DNA from: Candidatus Melainabacteria bacterium
Lineage (GTDB): Bacteria > Cyanobacteriota > Vampirovibrionia > Obscuribacterales > Obscuribacteraceae
Assembly: GCA_016716405.1 (NCBI GenBank)
Contig: JADJWK010000001.1
Span: 1,984,001 to 2,048,000, forward strand
DNA: 64,000 nucleotides
Direction of reading: 5' to 3'
Shown here: positions 25,938 through 35,021 of the stretch, in pieces
Numbering within the stretch: position 1 is the stretch's first letter
Layout of the letters: each line of letters starts with the position of its first letter
Notes under the pieces: model-generated
Database searches by the model: none
The model's input: only the letters and a program-made list of their open reading frames with translations
Told to the model about the DNA's origin: nothing
Program-made: the position numbers and the translations under genes

Positions 25938-27461
25938 ATGACCCAGTCAGGCGGGAAAGCAGACCTCAATCTCTTCGATTACCCACATATGGTCGCCTGG
26001 GGCGAGTCACCCGGTGATGTTGCCGGGTGCAACGAGCGATTTCCTGCTTCTTTAGGTCCCGGGCTCGCCTGGCTGGAGCATGTTTCGGATGAGGACCGCA
26101 GGCGTATAACTTTTCTTCTCGAGCGCTGCCGGGAAAGGAAAGTGGGACTCCTCACGGTGGCCAAGATAGCCATCGGCGATGCCCGGTCGGTGGATCATGT
26201 CATCGCAGTGGCGCCCGGCTCCTCTGAAGACAGTGAAGGTGGAAGCGGGCCGGTATGGTTCCTTTCACTGTTCGATGCTTCCAACCTCGATGCGGAGCTG
26301 GTCCTCAGGGACATGTCCCGCAAGAGCCCCGGTGAGCTCAACGGGATCGAGCTTACTTTTCCGCCACGCTCCAGAGTTCGCTACAGCCTCGGCAAGCTGG
26401 TGGAGAATTCCGCCGATGCGATTATCTCGTATGCCCTCAACGGCTCCATCGATAGCTGGAATAAGGGGGCGGAGGATCTCTACGGTTTTTCTGCCGGAGA
26501 GGCCATCGGCAAGAATCTTTCGATTATCATCCCGGAGGGGCGCTGGAACGAAGTCGAGGATGTTCTCCAGTCCCTTCAAGAAGGCAAGACTGTCAGGGCT
26601 TTCGAGACTGTAAGGCTGCGCAAGGACGGCAGTCCCGTGCATGTCTCGGTGCAGGTGGCACCGCTTCGCGACGAGACCGGTCAGGTGATTGCCGCTTTCG
26701 CCATATCCCGTGATGTCACCGCTCGCCGCCATGCCGAAGAAGCCCTGCTCCGCCAGGCGGAGACCCTGGCCCGCTCCAACGCCGAGCTGGAGCGCTTCGC
26801 CTGGATGGTAGCCCACGATCTGAAAGAGCCTATTCGCACCATGGCTACTTATGCTCATCTGGTGGCTGATTCCATCGATAGAGAGCCGGGCTCCGAGCTC
26901 GACGAGATGCTCAGGTTTATGGTCGAGGCCGGAGTCCGGGCTAGTGATCGCATCCAGGATGTTCTCGCCTACAGCTCCATTGGCAAAAGAAATTTCCAGC
27001 TCGATTCGGTGGATCTCAACAAGCTCGTCAAGACCGTGCTCAAGGATCTCAGCCAGACCGTCGCCGCCAACAAAGCCCGGATCGAGGTCTCCAGGCTGCC
27101 GGAGCTGACCGTGAACGAGTCGACTATGATGCTTTTGTTTCAGAACCTGATCGCCAATGCCATAAAATTCCGCGGCAAGAAGAAGCCCGTGGTCAAGATC
27201 GAAGCGAGAAAGAAAGGCGACGAGTACGTTTTCTCCGTCACCGATAATGGTATCGGTGTCGATCCGGAAGGCGCCGACAAGGTTTTCGAGATGTTTCAGC
27301 GCCTTCACCCGGACCGTTTCCCGGGGACCGGAATCGGTCTATCGATCTGCAAAAAGGTCGTGAGCATGCACGGCGGCAAGATCTGGGTCGAGCCGGGTAA
27401 AGGCGGCGGCTCGGTGTTCTATTTCACGATTCCGGCAAATCCCGAGTCGATTACGTCGTGA
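25938..27461 (+). CDS. PAS-domain sensor histidine kinase
   Basis: About 507 residues. The first 145 have no recognised domain; a PAS domain (about 150-265) contains NSADAIISYALNGSIDSWNKGAEDLYGFSAGEAIGKN and ends in AISRDVTARR; the dimerisation helix carries the phospho-His in FAWMVAHDLKEPIRTM; the ATPase domain has NLIANAIKF (N box), DNGIGVD (G1) and GTGIGLSICKKVVSMHGG (G2). AHDLKEP is the variant found in phytochrome-type kinases. No membrane helix is seen, so it is cytoplasmic. TTG at 25929 is an alternative start, but GGAAG at 25923-25927 fits ATG at 25938 better. Partner regulator unknown; the XRE-receiver protein is a candidate. Confidence 0.9.
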   Translation: MTQSGGKADLNLFDYPHMVAWGESPGDVAGCNERFPASLGPGLAWLEHVSDEDRRRITFLLERCRERKVGLLTVAKIAIGDARSVDHVIAVAPGSSEDSEGGSGPVWFLSLFDASNLDAELVLRDMSRKSPGELNGIELTFPPRSRVRYSLGKLVENSADAIISYALNGSIDSWNKGAEDLYGFSAGEAIGKNLSIIIPEGRWNEVEDVLQSLQEGKTVRAFETVRLRKDGSPVHVSVQVAPLRDETGQVIAAFAISRDVTARRHAEEALLRQAETLARSNAELERFAWMVAHDLKEPIRTMATYAHLVADSIDREPGSELDEMLRFMVEAGVRASDRIQDVLAYSSIGKRNFQLDSVDLNKLVKTVLKDLSQTVAANKARIEVSRLPELTVNESTMMLLFQNLIANAIKFRGKKKPVVKIEARKKGDEYVFSVTDNGIGVDPEGADKVFEMFQRLHPDRFPGTGIGLSICKKVVSMHGGKIWVEPGKGGGSVFYFTIPANPESITS

Positions 27462-27491
27462 ACGTCAGTTTCGGGCAGGCGGTATCAATTT

Positions 27492-27665
27492 ATGACTACT
27501 TCTGATTGGTTCTTCATAGACTCTCAAGACGACTTGAATCGCCTGAAGAAAGCCCATGTCTGGGGTTTTGATGGAGCCGAGACCGTTGAGATTTTCGGCT
27601 CTGGCAAGAATGAGTCTTACTTCCCGGTCGATGTGTCGCGCGGAGGCGACCGAGATAGCCCTTAA
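27492..27665 (+). CDS. Small hypothetical protein or gene remnant
   Basis: A 57-codon frame starts at ATG 27492 and ends at TAA. It begins MTTSDWFFIDSQDDLNRL and ends in YFPVDVSRGGDRDSP. The amino-acid mix is normal for a globular protein, but it is short and has no clear ribosome site. It may be the 5' remnant of a longer gene at the border with the accessory region. I do not recognise it. Confidence 0.35.
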   Translation: MTTSDWFFIDSQDDLNRLKKAHVWGFDGAETVEIFGSGKNESYFPVDVSRGGDRDSP

Positions 27666-27701
27666 CTGGTCGTCCTGACTCTACAATTTCGGTCGAAAGA
27701 C

Positions 27702-28388
27702 CTATGCCTCGTTGAACATGCTGTCTGGGATTTCCTCATCTATTCTTGTCTCAATATAGCGGTACTCAATCGAAAAGGGTCTGGATCTTCCTTCTGAATT
27801 TTGACAGCGATGTTTCTGTTTTCGGTTCTCATAGTGCTTCCTGATTCGACGGATTCGAAAATCGTCTTTTGAAAGCCAGAGTTCTAACTTCCCGGAACCA
27901 GCTTGTTCTCCTGAAAGATGAAAGAATGTCATTCCATCAAGCTCTTCCGAGCAAAGCTCGAGGTTCGCGAACTTCTTATACCAGTGCTCCATGTTTATGC
28001 ACTCTGGATAGATGAGGGGAATAATCTGGAGTGTTGCGCCGTCTGAAATACCGGTAGCGCTTGCCAGGGCACACTCAAGGGAGGACTCCTCTGTCATCGA
28101 ATTGACCAGCCTGAAGAATGTCCGACTGCCGTTGCTCCAGACAATATTTGTTGTAGATGGTCCGTCCTTTCCGGAACAGGGGTGCCAGTATGTAAACTCG
28201 AATCGAAGACTTCTGGGCCTCGAGAAATAGGTTTTGAATTCGATTGGAGCTTTGCTGCCGGGGAGCAGTACTATGCCCTCATCGCAATAAGTTTGAAAGC
28301 CTTGATAGGCCTCCAGGACCCTTTCCAATAGCGCTTCAGGTTCCATTTTGCTGGCCGTCTGTTCAATCAATGTTTGCACACTCCACAC
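27702..28388 (-). CDS. Hypothetical protein with a LolA-like pattern
   Basis: 228 residues, or about 214 if the second Met is used. VLEAYQGFQTYCDEGIV followed by FKTYFSRPRSLRFEF, then FFHLSGEQAGSGKLELWLSKDDFRIRRIRKHYEN, is the order of strands seen in LolA-type lipoprotein-binding folds and related DUFs. No signal peptide is visible in the annotated frame. It lies 11 bases after the membrane protein gene, so it is cotranscribed. The similarity is to the fold style only, and the ligand is unknown. Confidence 0.55.
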   Translation of the reverse strand: MWSVQTLIEQTASKMEPEALLERVLEAYQGFQTYCDEGIVLLPGSKAPIEFKTYFSRPRSLRFEFTYWHPCSGKDGPSTTNIVWSNGSRTFFRLVNSMTEESSLECALASATGISDGATLQIIPLIYPECINMEHWYKKFANLELCSEELDGMTFFHLSGEQAGSGKLELWLSKDDFRIRRIRKHYENRKQKHRCQNSEGRSRPFSIEYRYIETRIDEEIPDSMFNEA

Positions 28389-28399
28389 ATTGCCGCTTT

Positions 28400-29668
28400 C
28401 TATTTCTTCGCCTCAGTTCTAGATCTCGGAAGATAGTCAGCAAACAGATGAAGATAGGGGATGGCACGGAATTCGGCGCGAGGCTCTGGCCGGTACACCA
28501 AAATTTGATTGCGCCGGATTTTGCCTGACGTTGAACCGGGAATAAGATCGAGGGACTCTGGTAGGCTCGAGTAGGCAGGGTCTGACGGTACCGACGCCAG
28601 TATATCGACTTCTTCGAAGTCCTCTCGCTTGATTGTCTCGCCGGGCTCTATGTTTCGCTTTGCCTTTGCAGCCCGTGTTTTGCTGGTTTTTTCGCCGGTA
28701 TTAATCAGTGCTTCCTGCCATGCTCCGTATAGAATACGGTATCTGCCGCCCCTTTTTCCCACCGCTCGCTCACCATTTTCAACGTTGTCCGCACTGATGA
28801 GCTGACCCTTACAAATTGTCTCTTTGGTTACCTTTCCAACCGGATTCTTGTCCACCCAGAGTAACTCGAATACCTCTCGCCCGGGCAAATACTCAATTGT
28901 GTCTTCAATTATATCTATGGTTCTGATCGTGCTTCCTTTCGGAATGTCGCCTTTGGCTACGAAAACTCGAGACTTTACGAATTCGGGTTCCGGGTCCGGC
29001 GGGCCGACTCCTCCAACTGCTATATATGCCAGAGTTCCAAGAAGAACGGCTATGCCGCATAGCAGCATCCTCGGCCTTTCCGGCGACCATTTCTTTGGAA
29101 TTCCGTTGTTTTTGGTGTCCTCACGATAAAGGCGCGCCCAGACGAAAGGAATAACGATGGATAGGCTAAGAAAGCAAATATTTTCGATTACGATATCTGC
29201 CACTTTGAGTGCGAAGAATTCGTCTTCCAGAGTCCAGAGGCTATTCTGATGATGCTTCAGCGACTGCCACGCTATGCTCCCGTATTGAGCTGCGGGAACC
29301 CACACGCGACCAGGGACGCCAATGAACTGAGTGTGATCACAATACCAAACCAGCGCCAGAGAGCTGATCAAAGATCCCGTGAGGCCGGCGAGAAAAAATC
29401 GATTTCTATAGATCGGTCTCGATAGCCAAATCGCGAGAAACCAAATGGTTGCGGCAGAGGCCAGCAAGAGAACCCAGCAGGCTACCCCACTATGATTTAT
29501 CACCAGGAAATCAAACGAAAGTAGACCACGTAGCGGTCCGAAATCCCAGGGATAATACATAGGACCGAATACTGCATTGTCACCGGTCAGTGCAGCGAGA
29601 AACCAGGCGATAAGACTTCCGAGCATCAAGCCCGTGAGCGCATCGACAACACCATGTAGTTTCGTCAT
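28400..29668 (-). CDS. Membrane protein with two SAF-like domains
   Basis: 422 residues. The first half has about five hydrophobic segments (residues about 10-35, 55-80, 90-110, 155-175, 205-225). Two SAF-type units follow: RVFVAKGDIPKGSTIRTIDI with KVTKETICKGQLISADNV, and AKRNIEPGETIKREDFEEV with TSGKIRRNQIL. SAF domains occur in FlgA, CpaB and antifreeze-type proteins and often act as clamps on the outer side of the membrane. Here they are joined to a multispan anchor, unlike CpaB, which has one. No pilus or flagellar gene is nearby, so the partner is unknown. Confidence 0.6.
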   Translation of the reverse strand: MTKLHGVVDALTGLMLGSLIAWFLAALTGDNAVFGPMYYPWDFGPLRGLLSFDFLVINHSGVACWVLLLASAATIWFLAIWLSRPIYRNRFFLAGLTGSLISSLALVWYCDHTQFIGVPGRVWVPAAQYGSIAWQSLKHHQNSLWTLEDEFFALKVADIVIENICFLSLSIVIPFVWARLYREDTKNNGIPKKWSPERPRMLLCGIAVLLGTLAYIAVGGVGPPDPEPEFVKSRVFVAKGDIPKGSTIRTIDIIEDTIEYLPGREVFELLWVDKNPVGKVTKETICKGQLISADNVENGERAVGKRGGRYRILYGAWQEALINTGEKTSKTRAAKAKRNIEPGETIKREDFEEVDILASVPSDPAYSSLPESLDLIPGSTSGKIRRNQILVYRPEPRAEFRAIPYLHLFADYLPRSRTEAKK

Positions 29669-29778
29669 TTTTCTATGGTAGCTCAGGAGCTAGGACTTCA
29701 TACCTCCTGTTGGCGTGATCGCCCTCTTACTGTAACAGGAGCCGGAGATCTGATGGCTCAAGGATCATGCTTCCGAAC

Positions 29779-31152
29779 TCAATTGAACCAGGCAGCAAAT
29801 CCAGGGAATTGATTCCCAAAGTCTTGATTCAGCCTGTTCCATATCTCTATTTTGGTGGTTTTTCCTTTTTCCAGATAGGGAAGCGCATCGCTTCCCTGGG
29901 CCCAATAGACGAGATCAAATTTGCGTGGCTCTAGAAAGAACTTGCGTACATTTACGCCTTGACCGGGCTCGCCTCTCCAGAAAGCGACCAGGAGCCTGCC
30001 GGCCAGAATCTCCTCGATCTGCCCCATGAACTCTCTCCAGGTTTCTACCATCTCTGAGGTTACTTTCACATTCGGTATCACACCTCTTTGCTCCGGGTTG
30101 GGTATCCATTCGCGCTCGTCGTCTGTTTCGCTCAAGATGTAGTTCCACATGAGCTTGTTCTGTGCCACCATTGCCTCCAGGTGCTTCAGGGCTGACTTCA
30201 TTCTCTCTGGCTCGGATACCTCCCAGCTTACAGAGTGAATCAATGCCACCCCGTCCAGCAAAAGACTTTCATCTTTGTCTCTGTCAAGCTTGCCTTCTGG
30301 TGGAAGTAGACACTTGTACTTCGAATCGGTGTTTGGAAAAAGGACGTGCGAAGTGCGCTTAAAGGTCTCGCTGGAGTCATGAGCGAGATAGAAGTCGCAG
30401 AGGGATAGCAACAGGTGACAGTATCCTCTCAGCCAGTGCACGTCCCCTCTATCGAAACAAATCACAAAACCCTCGGCAGTCTTCTCGGATAGAGTATGCC
30501 TTCTAGTCGAGCTGTCATACAACCGCCACAATGCCTCGTAATCATCTAAAATCCCATTCTCATCCAGATCTAATTTGATCAATCCAAAGTGAATCGGCAA
30601 GTTCAAGTTTTTGTCCGTAATCGTAGCAAGGCTGGCTTCTGCCCTGGTGAGACGGCTTGCGAACCGGCGGATAATCATCTGAAAATCGCTATAGGAAATC
30701 GTTGGCGAGTTAGGATTCCTTGGAATCGGTACATCGAACAGATACGTGAGGCCCTTCGAAGCCGAATCCCGGTAATCCAGACCGTAGCAGTGCAGGTCCT
30801 GAGCTAGCCCTTCAATCGCTCGCAGGAAGCGAATCATTCCGAGACCAAAGCGAGCCTGATCATCCGAAGGATGACCATTGAGTTTGTCGATCAGAATCTT
30901 CTCGCCGTCCTGCAAGGAGCCTCCGACAAAACATTTGTCGATCTCATTGATCTCGTAATTCCTTTCGTCTGCGGCAATGTTCTCGTGATTTTGTGAGTTC
31001 GATGGCAGCGTAATCTCAGGACGGAGCTCAATCTTTCCAGCATCGTTCGAAGACCTTGATAAACTCTTGGCGTGAGCTGGACACCATCCACTCATGAGCG
31101 AAATACTTACGGCGACACACAACCCTACACGGCCGATTTGTCTAAGCAGCAT
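29779..31152 (-). CDS. Secreted protein with an EF-hand-like loop
   Basis: 457 residues. Signal peptide at 1-28 (ending in AHA). Around residue 200, DLDENGILDDYEAL matches the twelve-residue calcium loop of an EF hand (D, D, N, I, D, E at the expected positions). The remainder is helical and may contain TPR-like pairs (CHLLLSLCDFYLAHDSSETF). The protein is likely extracytoplasmic and may bind calcium. Family unknown. It precedes the SAF protein on the same strand by about 110 bases, so a shared transcript is possible but not shown. Confidence 0.6.
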   Translation of the reverse strand: MLLRQIGRVGLCVAVSISLMSGWCPAHAKSLSRSSNDAGKIELRPEITLPSNSQNHENIAADERNYEINEIDKCFVGGSLQDGEKILIDKLNGHPSDDQARFGLGMIRFLRAIEGLAQDLHCYGLDYRDSASKGLTYLFDVPIPRNPNSPTISYSDFQMIIRRFASRLTRAEASLATITDKNLNLPIHFGLIKLDLDENGILDDYEALWRLYDSSTRRHTLSEKTAEGFVICFDRGDVHWLRGYCHLLLSLCDFYLAHDSSETFKRTSHVLFPNTDSKYKCLLPPEGKLDRDKDESLLLDGVALIHSVSWEVSEPERMKSALKHLEAMVAQNKLMWNYILSETDDEREWIPNPEQRGVIPNVKVTSEMVETWREFMGQIEEILAGRLLVAFWRGEPGQGVNVRKFFLEPRKFDLVYWAQGSDALPYLEKGKTTKIEIWNRLNQDFGNQFPGFAAWFN

Positions 31153-31401
31153 ATGATTTTCCAGCCTCTCGAATTCCTGCTCATCTTATTCGTTCGAGCG
31201 AGCGAACAAAGCATTCTTCGAACACTTCAGTAAGTGTTGAATTCGATAGCTAGTTTTCATCCAGGCTTCGCTGAGAGAAACATCACGACAAAATCCCTTG
31301 ACAAGGCGCTGGCGCTGTTGTAACTTGGCTGAATCCCAGGACCGCGATTACAAAGTCCCCTCGATTGAGTTCGAGCCGCAACTTTCAAGCAGGAGACGAC
31401 T
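31153..31401. other. Non-coding stretch before the ABC transporter
   Basis: No gene is seen here. It holds a well-formed sigma-70 promoter on the plus strand (31298-31326) and no other structure I recognise. It divides the minus-strand secreted protein from the plus-strand exporter region. Confidence 0.6.
31298..31326 (+). promoter_or_regulatory. Strong sigma-70 promoter
   Basis: A perfect TTGACA (31298-31303) and TAACTT (31321-31326) are separated by exactly 17 bases. Transcription would start near 31334 and run through the short peptide frame at 31402 into the ABC transporter. Confidence 0.7.
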
Positions 31402-31569
31402 ATGACCAGGAAAGCAATTCATTAAAGGGCAGGCGTTGATGCCATAGTCATCCACCGAGGTGCAGATTCGCACTCGGTCGAATTGGTCATAGTTGCAGGT
31501 TCTCTCTGCACAAACAAACGCAGCAACTTACGCGAACGCAGCCCTCCATCTGTTTGTGCTCGTAACTAG
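31402..31569 (+). pseudogene. Short peptide frame with an in-frame stop, upstream of the exporter
   Basis: ATG at 31402 follows AGGAG (31391-31395), one of the best ribosome sites in this region. Translation stops after MTRKAIH at TAA, but the same frame then stays open for 47 more codons, with two Cys residues, to TAG at 31567-31569. It could be a seven-residue leader peptide, or a small peptide gene broken by a nonsense mutation. Its place between a strong promoter and an ABC exporter would suit either an attenuator or a former exported peptide. Confidence 0.35.
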
Positions 31570-31680
31570 CTCGGCAAGTCTCGAGCTCGGTTCGGCACTC
31601 GCAATGCCGCTGAAGGCTTTCATTGCGTTTATGTTTGTCGAAACTGAGCAGCAGGGCTTGTCTTTACGGAGACATCCCGG

Positions 31681-33522
31681 ATGAACTCGTTTATGAATAG
31701 AAATCCCTTCGGATTTCTGATATCCCGCGGCTGGCAATATGCCGGTCGGCAGCGATGGATTATCATCGTGTGCTACTGCATGCATGCCGGCGCGCAAGCG
31801 GCTCAGCTGGCGGAGCCGTATGTGATTGCACAGTTGTTGAATACTGTTCAATCGCACACGAAGGCGCCATCGGAGCTGACTCAAGACATCTTCAACAGCC
31901 TTGCAGTCTATTTCTTCCTGCAGTTCTTGTTCTGGTTGTTCCACGGGCCGGCGCGATATCTGGAGATGAATCTCGGCTTCCGGATCAAGCTGAACTATCG
32001 AACCGCGCTTTTCAGGATGGTGACGTCGTTGCCGCTTTCCTGGCATCGGCAGCACCACTCCGGCGAGAGCATCGACAAGATCAACCGCGCCGCGAACTCG
32101 CTCGGCGCATATTTCGACGATGGGTTTCAGGTCTCGTATATGGTGTTTCGGCTGATCGGCGCCCAGGTGATGCTCTGCTGTTTCCTGCCGGCTGCCGGAA
32201 TTGCCGCGCTGATTACGACGGCAATCGCCGTGGGTCTCGAGCTCTGGTTCTACATATACCTGTCGAAGATATATGAAACACTCAACCGCAGCGAAAACAA
32301 TGTCGCATCAGCTGTTCACGACTATATAACCAACGTGGAGAGCGTGATCATGCTTCGGCTCGAGGGCCGCACCACAAGCGAGGTCGCTCGGCTGATTCTT
32401 TCTCAGCTCGAGCTCATGAGAAGGGGTGTGACTATCAACGAGATTAAGTGGTTCATCAGCACGATGCTGATCGGAGCTATGACGGTGACGGTACTCGGGT
32501 ATTATACGTTCTCGACTCTGTCGCTCGGGCAGCAGTTAATGGGCGGGACGTTTCTGGCGCTTTTCGAATACTTGCGCCGGATCGGCGATTCCTTCTCCGA
32601 CTTCTCTCTTCTATATGGACATGTCGTCCGGCACGCCACGAATGTAAGAAGCGCCGATACAATCGTGGACGCGGCATCGGCTTTGTCGATTGAATCTGAG
32701 CAGCACTCTCTGCCGGCGACCTGGAACACGCTAACTGTCAAGAATCTGAACTTTGCATACGAAGATGCTGAGTACGGAAAGATGCATCTTTCCGACGTCA
32801 GCATCGAACTGCGCAAAGGTATGAGTATCGCGCTTGTCGGCGAGAGCGGCAGTGGCAAGAGCACCCTGTTGTCCTTGCTGCGCGGCTTGCAAGAGCCGGA
32901 TTCGGTTCAGGTTCTGTGTGATGGCGAGCTGTTGCCGAGGGGGCTCGAGCATATGGCGAGTGACACCACCTTGATGCCGCAGGACCCGCAGTTGTTCAAT
33001 GACACTATCGAGCGAAACGTCACGTTCGGACTCGAAGCTCATGAGACCGCCATGCCGGAAGCTCTCGAGCTGGCTCGCTTTTCGCCGGTGCTGGCCAGGC
33101 TCCCCCAGGGGGTCCAGACCAACATCGCCGAGAAAGGCGTCAACCTCAGTGGTGGCGAAAAGCAGCGACTGGCTCTTGCTCGCGGATTGTTCTTCGCCCG
33201 GGACTCGCAGCTCGTCCTGCTCGACGAGCCGACCAGCAGCGTGGACACATATAACGAGCGGCTGATCTACACCGGTGTTCTGCGAAGATTCAAGGACAAG
33301 TGCCTGGTCTCTTCGATTCACAAACTGCACCTGCTGGATTTATTCGATCGTATCTATGTCCTCGAACGAGGCAGAGTAGTCGAGTCCGGTGACTTCCACG
33401 ACCTGCTGAAGCGCGACGGTGCTCTGGCAAGAATGTGGGGACACTACCAGCTCGGCTCGGGTCAGGGAGAAGGCACTTCCATGTCGGCTCGGGTCAGGGA
33501 GGTGACAGCAGCGAGCCGATAG
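31681..33522 (+). CDS. ABC transporter, fused membrane and ATPase domains
   Basis: 613 residues. The membrane half (to about 330) has six helices; the ATPase half has Walker A GESGSGKST (387-395), the Q-loop LMPQDPQLFNDTIERNV, the signature LSGGEKQR (489-496), Walker B LVLLDEPTSSVD and a switch His (SSIHKL). This is the type of half-size exporter that forms homodimers, such as MsbA and peptide exporters. No N-terminal peptidase domain is present. The C-terminus ends in a segment duplicated at DNA level (33452-33501). ATG at 31681; an alternative Met is five codons later. Confidence 0.9.
   Translation: MNSFMNRNPFGFLISRGWQYAGRQRWIIIVCYCMHAGAQAAQLAEPYVIAQLLNTVQSHTKAPSELTQDIFNSLAVYFFLQFLFWLFHGPARYLEMNLGFRIKLNYRTALFRMVTSLPLSWHRQHHSGESIDKINRAANSLGAYFDDGFQVSYMVFRLIGAQVMLCCFLPAAGIAALITTAIAVGLELWFYIYLSKIYETLNRSENNVASAVHDYITNVESVIMLRLEGRTTSEVARLILSQLELMRRGVTINEIKWFISTMLIGAMTVTVLGYYTFSTLSLGQQLMGGTFLALFEYLRRIGDSFSDFSLLYGHVVRHATNVRSADTIVDAASALSIESEQHSLPATWNTLTVKNLNFAYEDAEYGKMHLSDVSIELRKGMSIALVGESGSGKSTLLSLLRGLQEPDSVQVLCDGELLPRGLEHMASDTTLMPQDPQLFNDTIERNVTFGLEAHETAMPEALELARFSPVLARLPQGVQTNIAEKGVNLSGGEKQRLALARGLFFARDSQLVLLDEPTSSVDTYNERLIYTGVLRRFKDKCLVSSIHKLHLLDLFDRIYVLERGRVVESGDFHDLLKRDGALARMWGHYQLGSGQGEGTSMSARVREVTAASR
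33452..33501 (+). repeat. 18-bp direct repeat at the 3' end of the ABC transporter gene
   Basis: TCGGCTCGGGTCAGGGAG is found at 33452-33469 and again at 33484-33501. The 32-base period is not a multiple of three, so the second copy is read in another frame and changes the C-terminus. Confidence 0.8.
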
Positions 33523-33550
33523 AGCAATCCGGACTGTTTTCAAGCGAGGC

Positions 33551-33591
33551 ATATATGCCGCGAAATCGGCTTTTTGAGCAATATATGCCGC
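33551..33591. repeat. Pair of ATATATGCCGC direct repeats
   Basis: The 11-base sequence occurs at 33551-33561 and 33581-33591, 30 bases apart, in the gap after the ABC transporter. No function is evident. Confidence 0.6.
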
Positions 33592-33615
33592 ACCCCTGCA
33601 GCGGCGTCCGGCTTG

Positions 33616-34029
33616 TTAGAGCAAGCCACGTCGGTGCATTCGCACGGACCAGTGGGCCAGGAGAGGAATGACCAGAGACAAATAGAATATCCAACCGATG
33701 GGTTTGTTCAGTACCCATCCCTGGTAAAGAGCTAAGGCATAGAAGAGCCCGGGCCAGCACAGGGCGATTAGCCACACCCACCAGAATCGCTTCAGAAATC
33801 CCAGCAGGTTTCGTTCTCTAATCAGCAGACCGATCTCTATAACCGGGGCGAGCAGGAGGCTCGGAGCGAGGAGCACTCCTAACAACCAGTCATTGAGGGT
33901 CCCGGGAATAGTGGCTGCGACTACGGCAACCACCAGAATAGAGAATTGATATCGCCAGATGATTCGCCCGACCGGAATCGGGTGTTGTAATTTCCTCTTC
34001 CAGAAGTTCAGGAACCACATAGACACCAC
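33616..34029 (-). CDS. Small multispan membrane protein of unknown function
   Basis: 137 residues with three to four hydrophobic segments (about 27-50, 50-70, 80-105, 108-125) and basic loops. I do not recognise a family. It is convergent with the ABC transporter, with about 95 bases between the stops. A fourth-codon Met gives a slightly shorter alternative. Confidence 0.55.
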   Translation of the reverse strand: MVSMWFLNFWKRKLQHPIPVGRIIWRYQFSILVVAVVAATIPGTLNDWLLGVLLAPSLLLAPVIEIGLLIRERNLLGFLKRFWWVWLIALCWPGLFYALALYQGWVLNKPIGWIFYLSLVIPLLAHWSVRMHRRGLL

Positions 34030-34239
34030 CTGCCAGCTTCTTCTTCAGTGTGTTCTCGATATCTTAGCTTGATCTTTGGCGAAGACTTCCCACTCATGCT
34101 TTCTTACATCATAGTACCTCAGGGAGGAAAGTGAACCCCGTGCTAAGGACGGGTACCCTTTGACGGACTCGAGACTAAAGTAGCCATTTCTGCTGCATCT
34201 ACCATGCTAGAATCTCGCAGTCCATGGATATGATCCCAA

Positions 34240-34989
34240 ATGAAAAGTCTGGATGAACTCATCAAGAACGACGATCCTGGTTGGCCAATTGTTCTGGATT
34301 GGATCAGCGGAGCCACCAATCATGTCATGGTCCTTCCTGCGAGCCATCCCCAGAGAGAAGAGGCACTTCTTGGCACCCAGATGACCACCAGGTCGATTCT
34401 TGGTGCGGTCGTCTATGAAACTGGTGGCATGCTCGTAGATCACGGCTGGCTAAGGATTCTGGGCTCCGGACACCCACATTTGCCCAGGTCATTCCCAGAT
34501 TGGAATCGCTCCGTTCAGCCCGGCTGGCCTTACGAGGTCCCGTACTTGCTGGTTGCCGATGATGTCCTTGGAGGTTTCTTCGTTCAGGACAATGGCGCTC
34601 TGGGCGATCCCTGCAAGATCTTCTACTTGGCTCCTGACAGTCTGGAATTCGAGAACCTGGGTGTTGGTTACAGCGACTTTGTGTACCAATTTTGCCTTAA
34701 TGGAGACATTGATGAATACTATTCGCCTCATCGTTGGTCTGGCTGGCAAAACGATATAGCTGATTTGAAGGGCGACCAGGTTATGCTCACATTCCCTCCG
34801 CTCTGGGCTAAGCCGATAGTCAGGTCGCACGCGTTGATGGGAAGAAGCAGGGATCCTGTTCCTGTCAAAGAGGCCTATGAGATGCTTCTTTTTCAAATGG
34901 AGGAGATGGCGGATGTTCCCAACGGATCCATCGTAGTCCTATCCGCTGGAGGTGATTCTCCAGAAGAGCCGGACGAGCCTCTCTCGTGA
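34240..34989 (+). CDS. DUF2625-family protein
   Basis: 249 residues. MKSLDELIKNDDPGWPIVLDWI, VLPASHPQREEALLGTQMTTRSILGAVVYETGGMLVDHGWLRILGSGHP and the following Pro/Trp-rich core match the family as I know it, including the LVDHGWLRILGSG block. The function of the family is unknown. No signal peptide. It is a single gene within the accessory stretch, about 210 bases from the divergent membrane protein, and its ATG has no strong ribosome site. Confidence 0.75.
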   Translation: MKSLDELIKNDDPGWPIVLDWISGATNHVMVLPASHPQREEALLGTQMTTRSILGAVVYETGGMLVDHGWLRILGSGHPHLPRSFPDWNRSVQPGWPYEVPYLLVADDVLGGFFVQDNGALGDPCKIFYLAPDSLEFENLGVGYSDFVYQFCLNGDIDEYYSPHRWSGWQNDIADLKGDQVMLTFPPLWAKPIVRSHALMGRSRDPVPVKEAYEMLLFQMEEMADVPNGSIVVLSAGGDSPEEPDEPLS

Positions 34990-35021
34990 GCATGCTGCAA
35001 CTAGAGTGTTCGTAACACAGG

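Noticed and set aside
34990..35021. Terminator between convergent DUF2625 and hypothetical genes
   Set aside because: No stem with a T-run is present in the 32-base gap.
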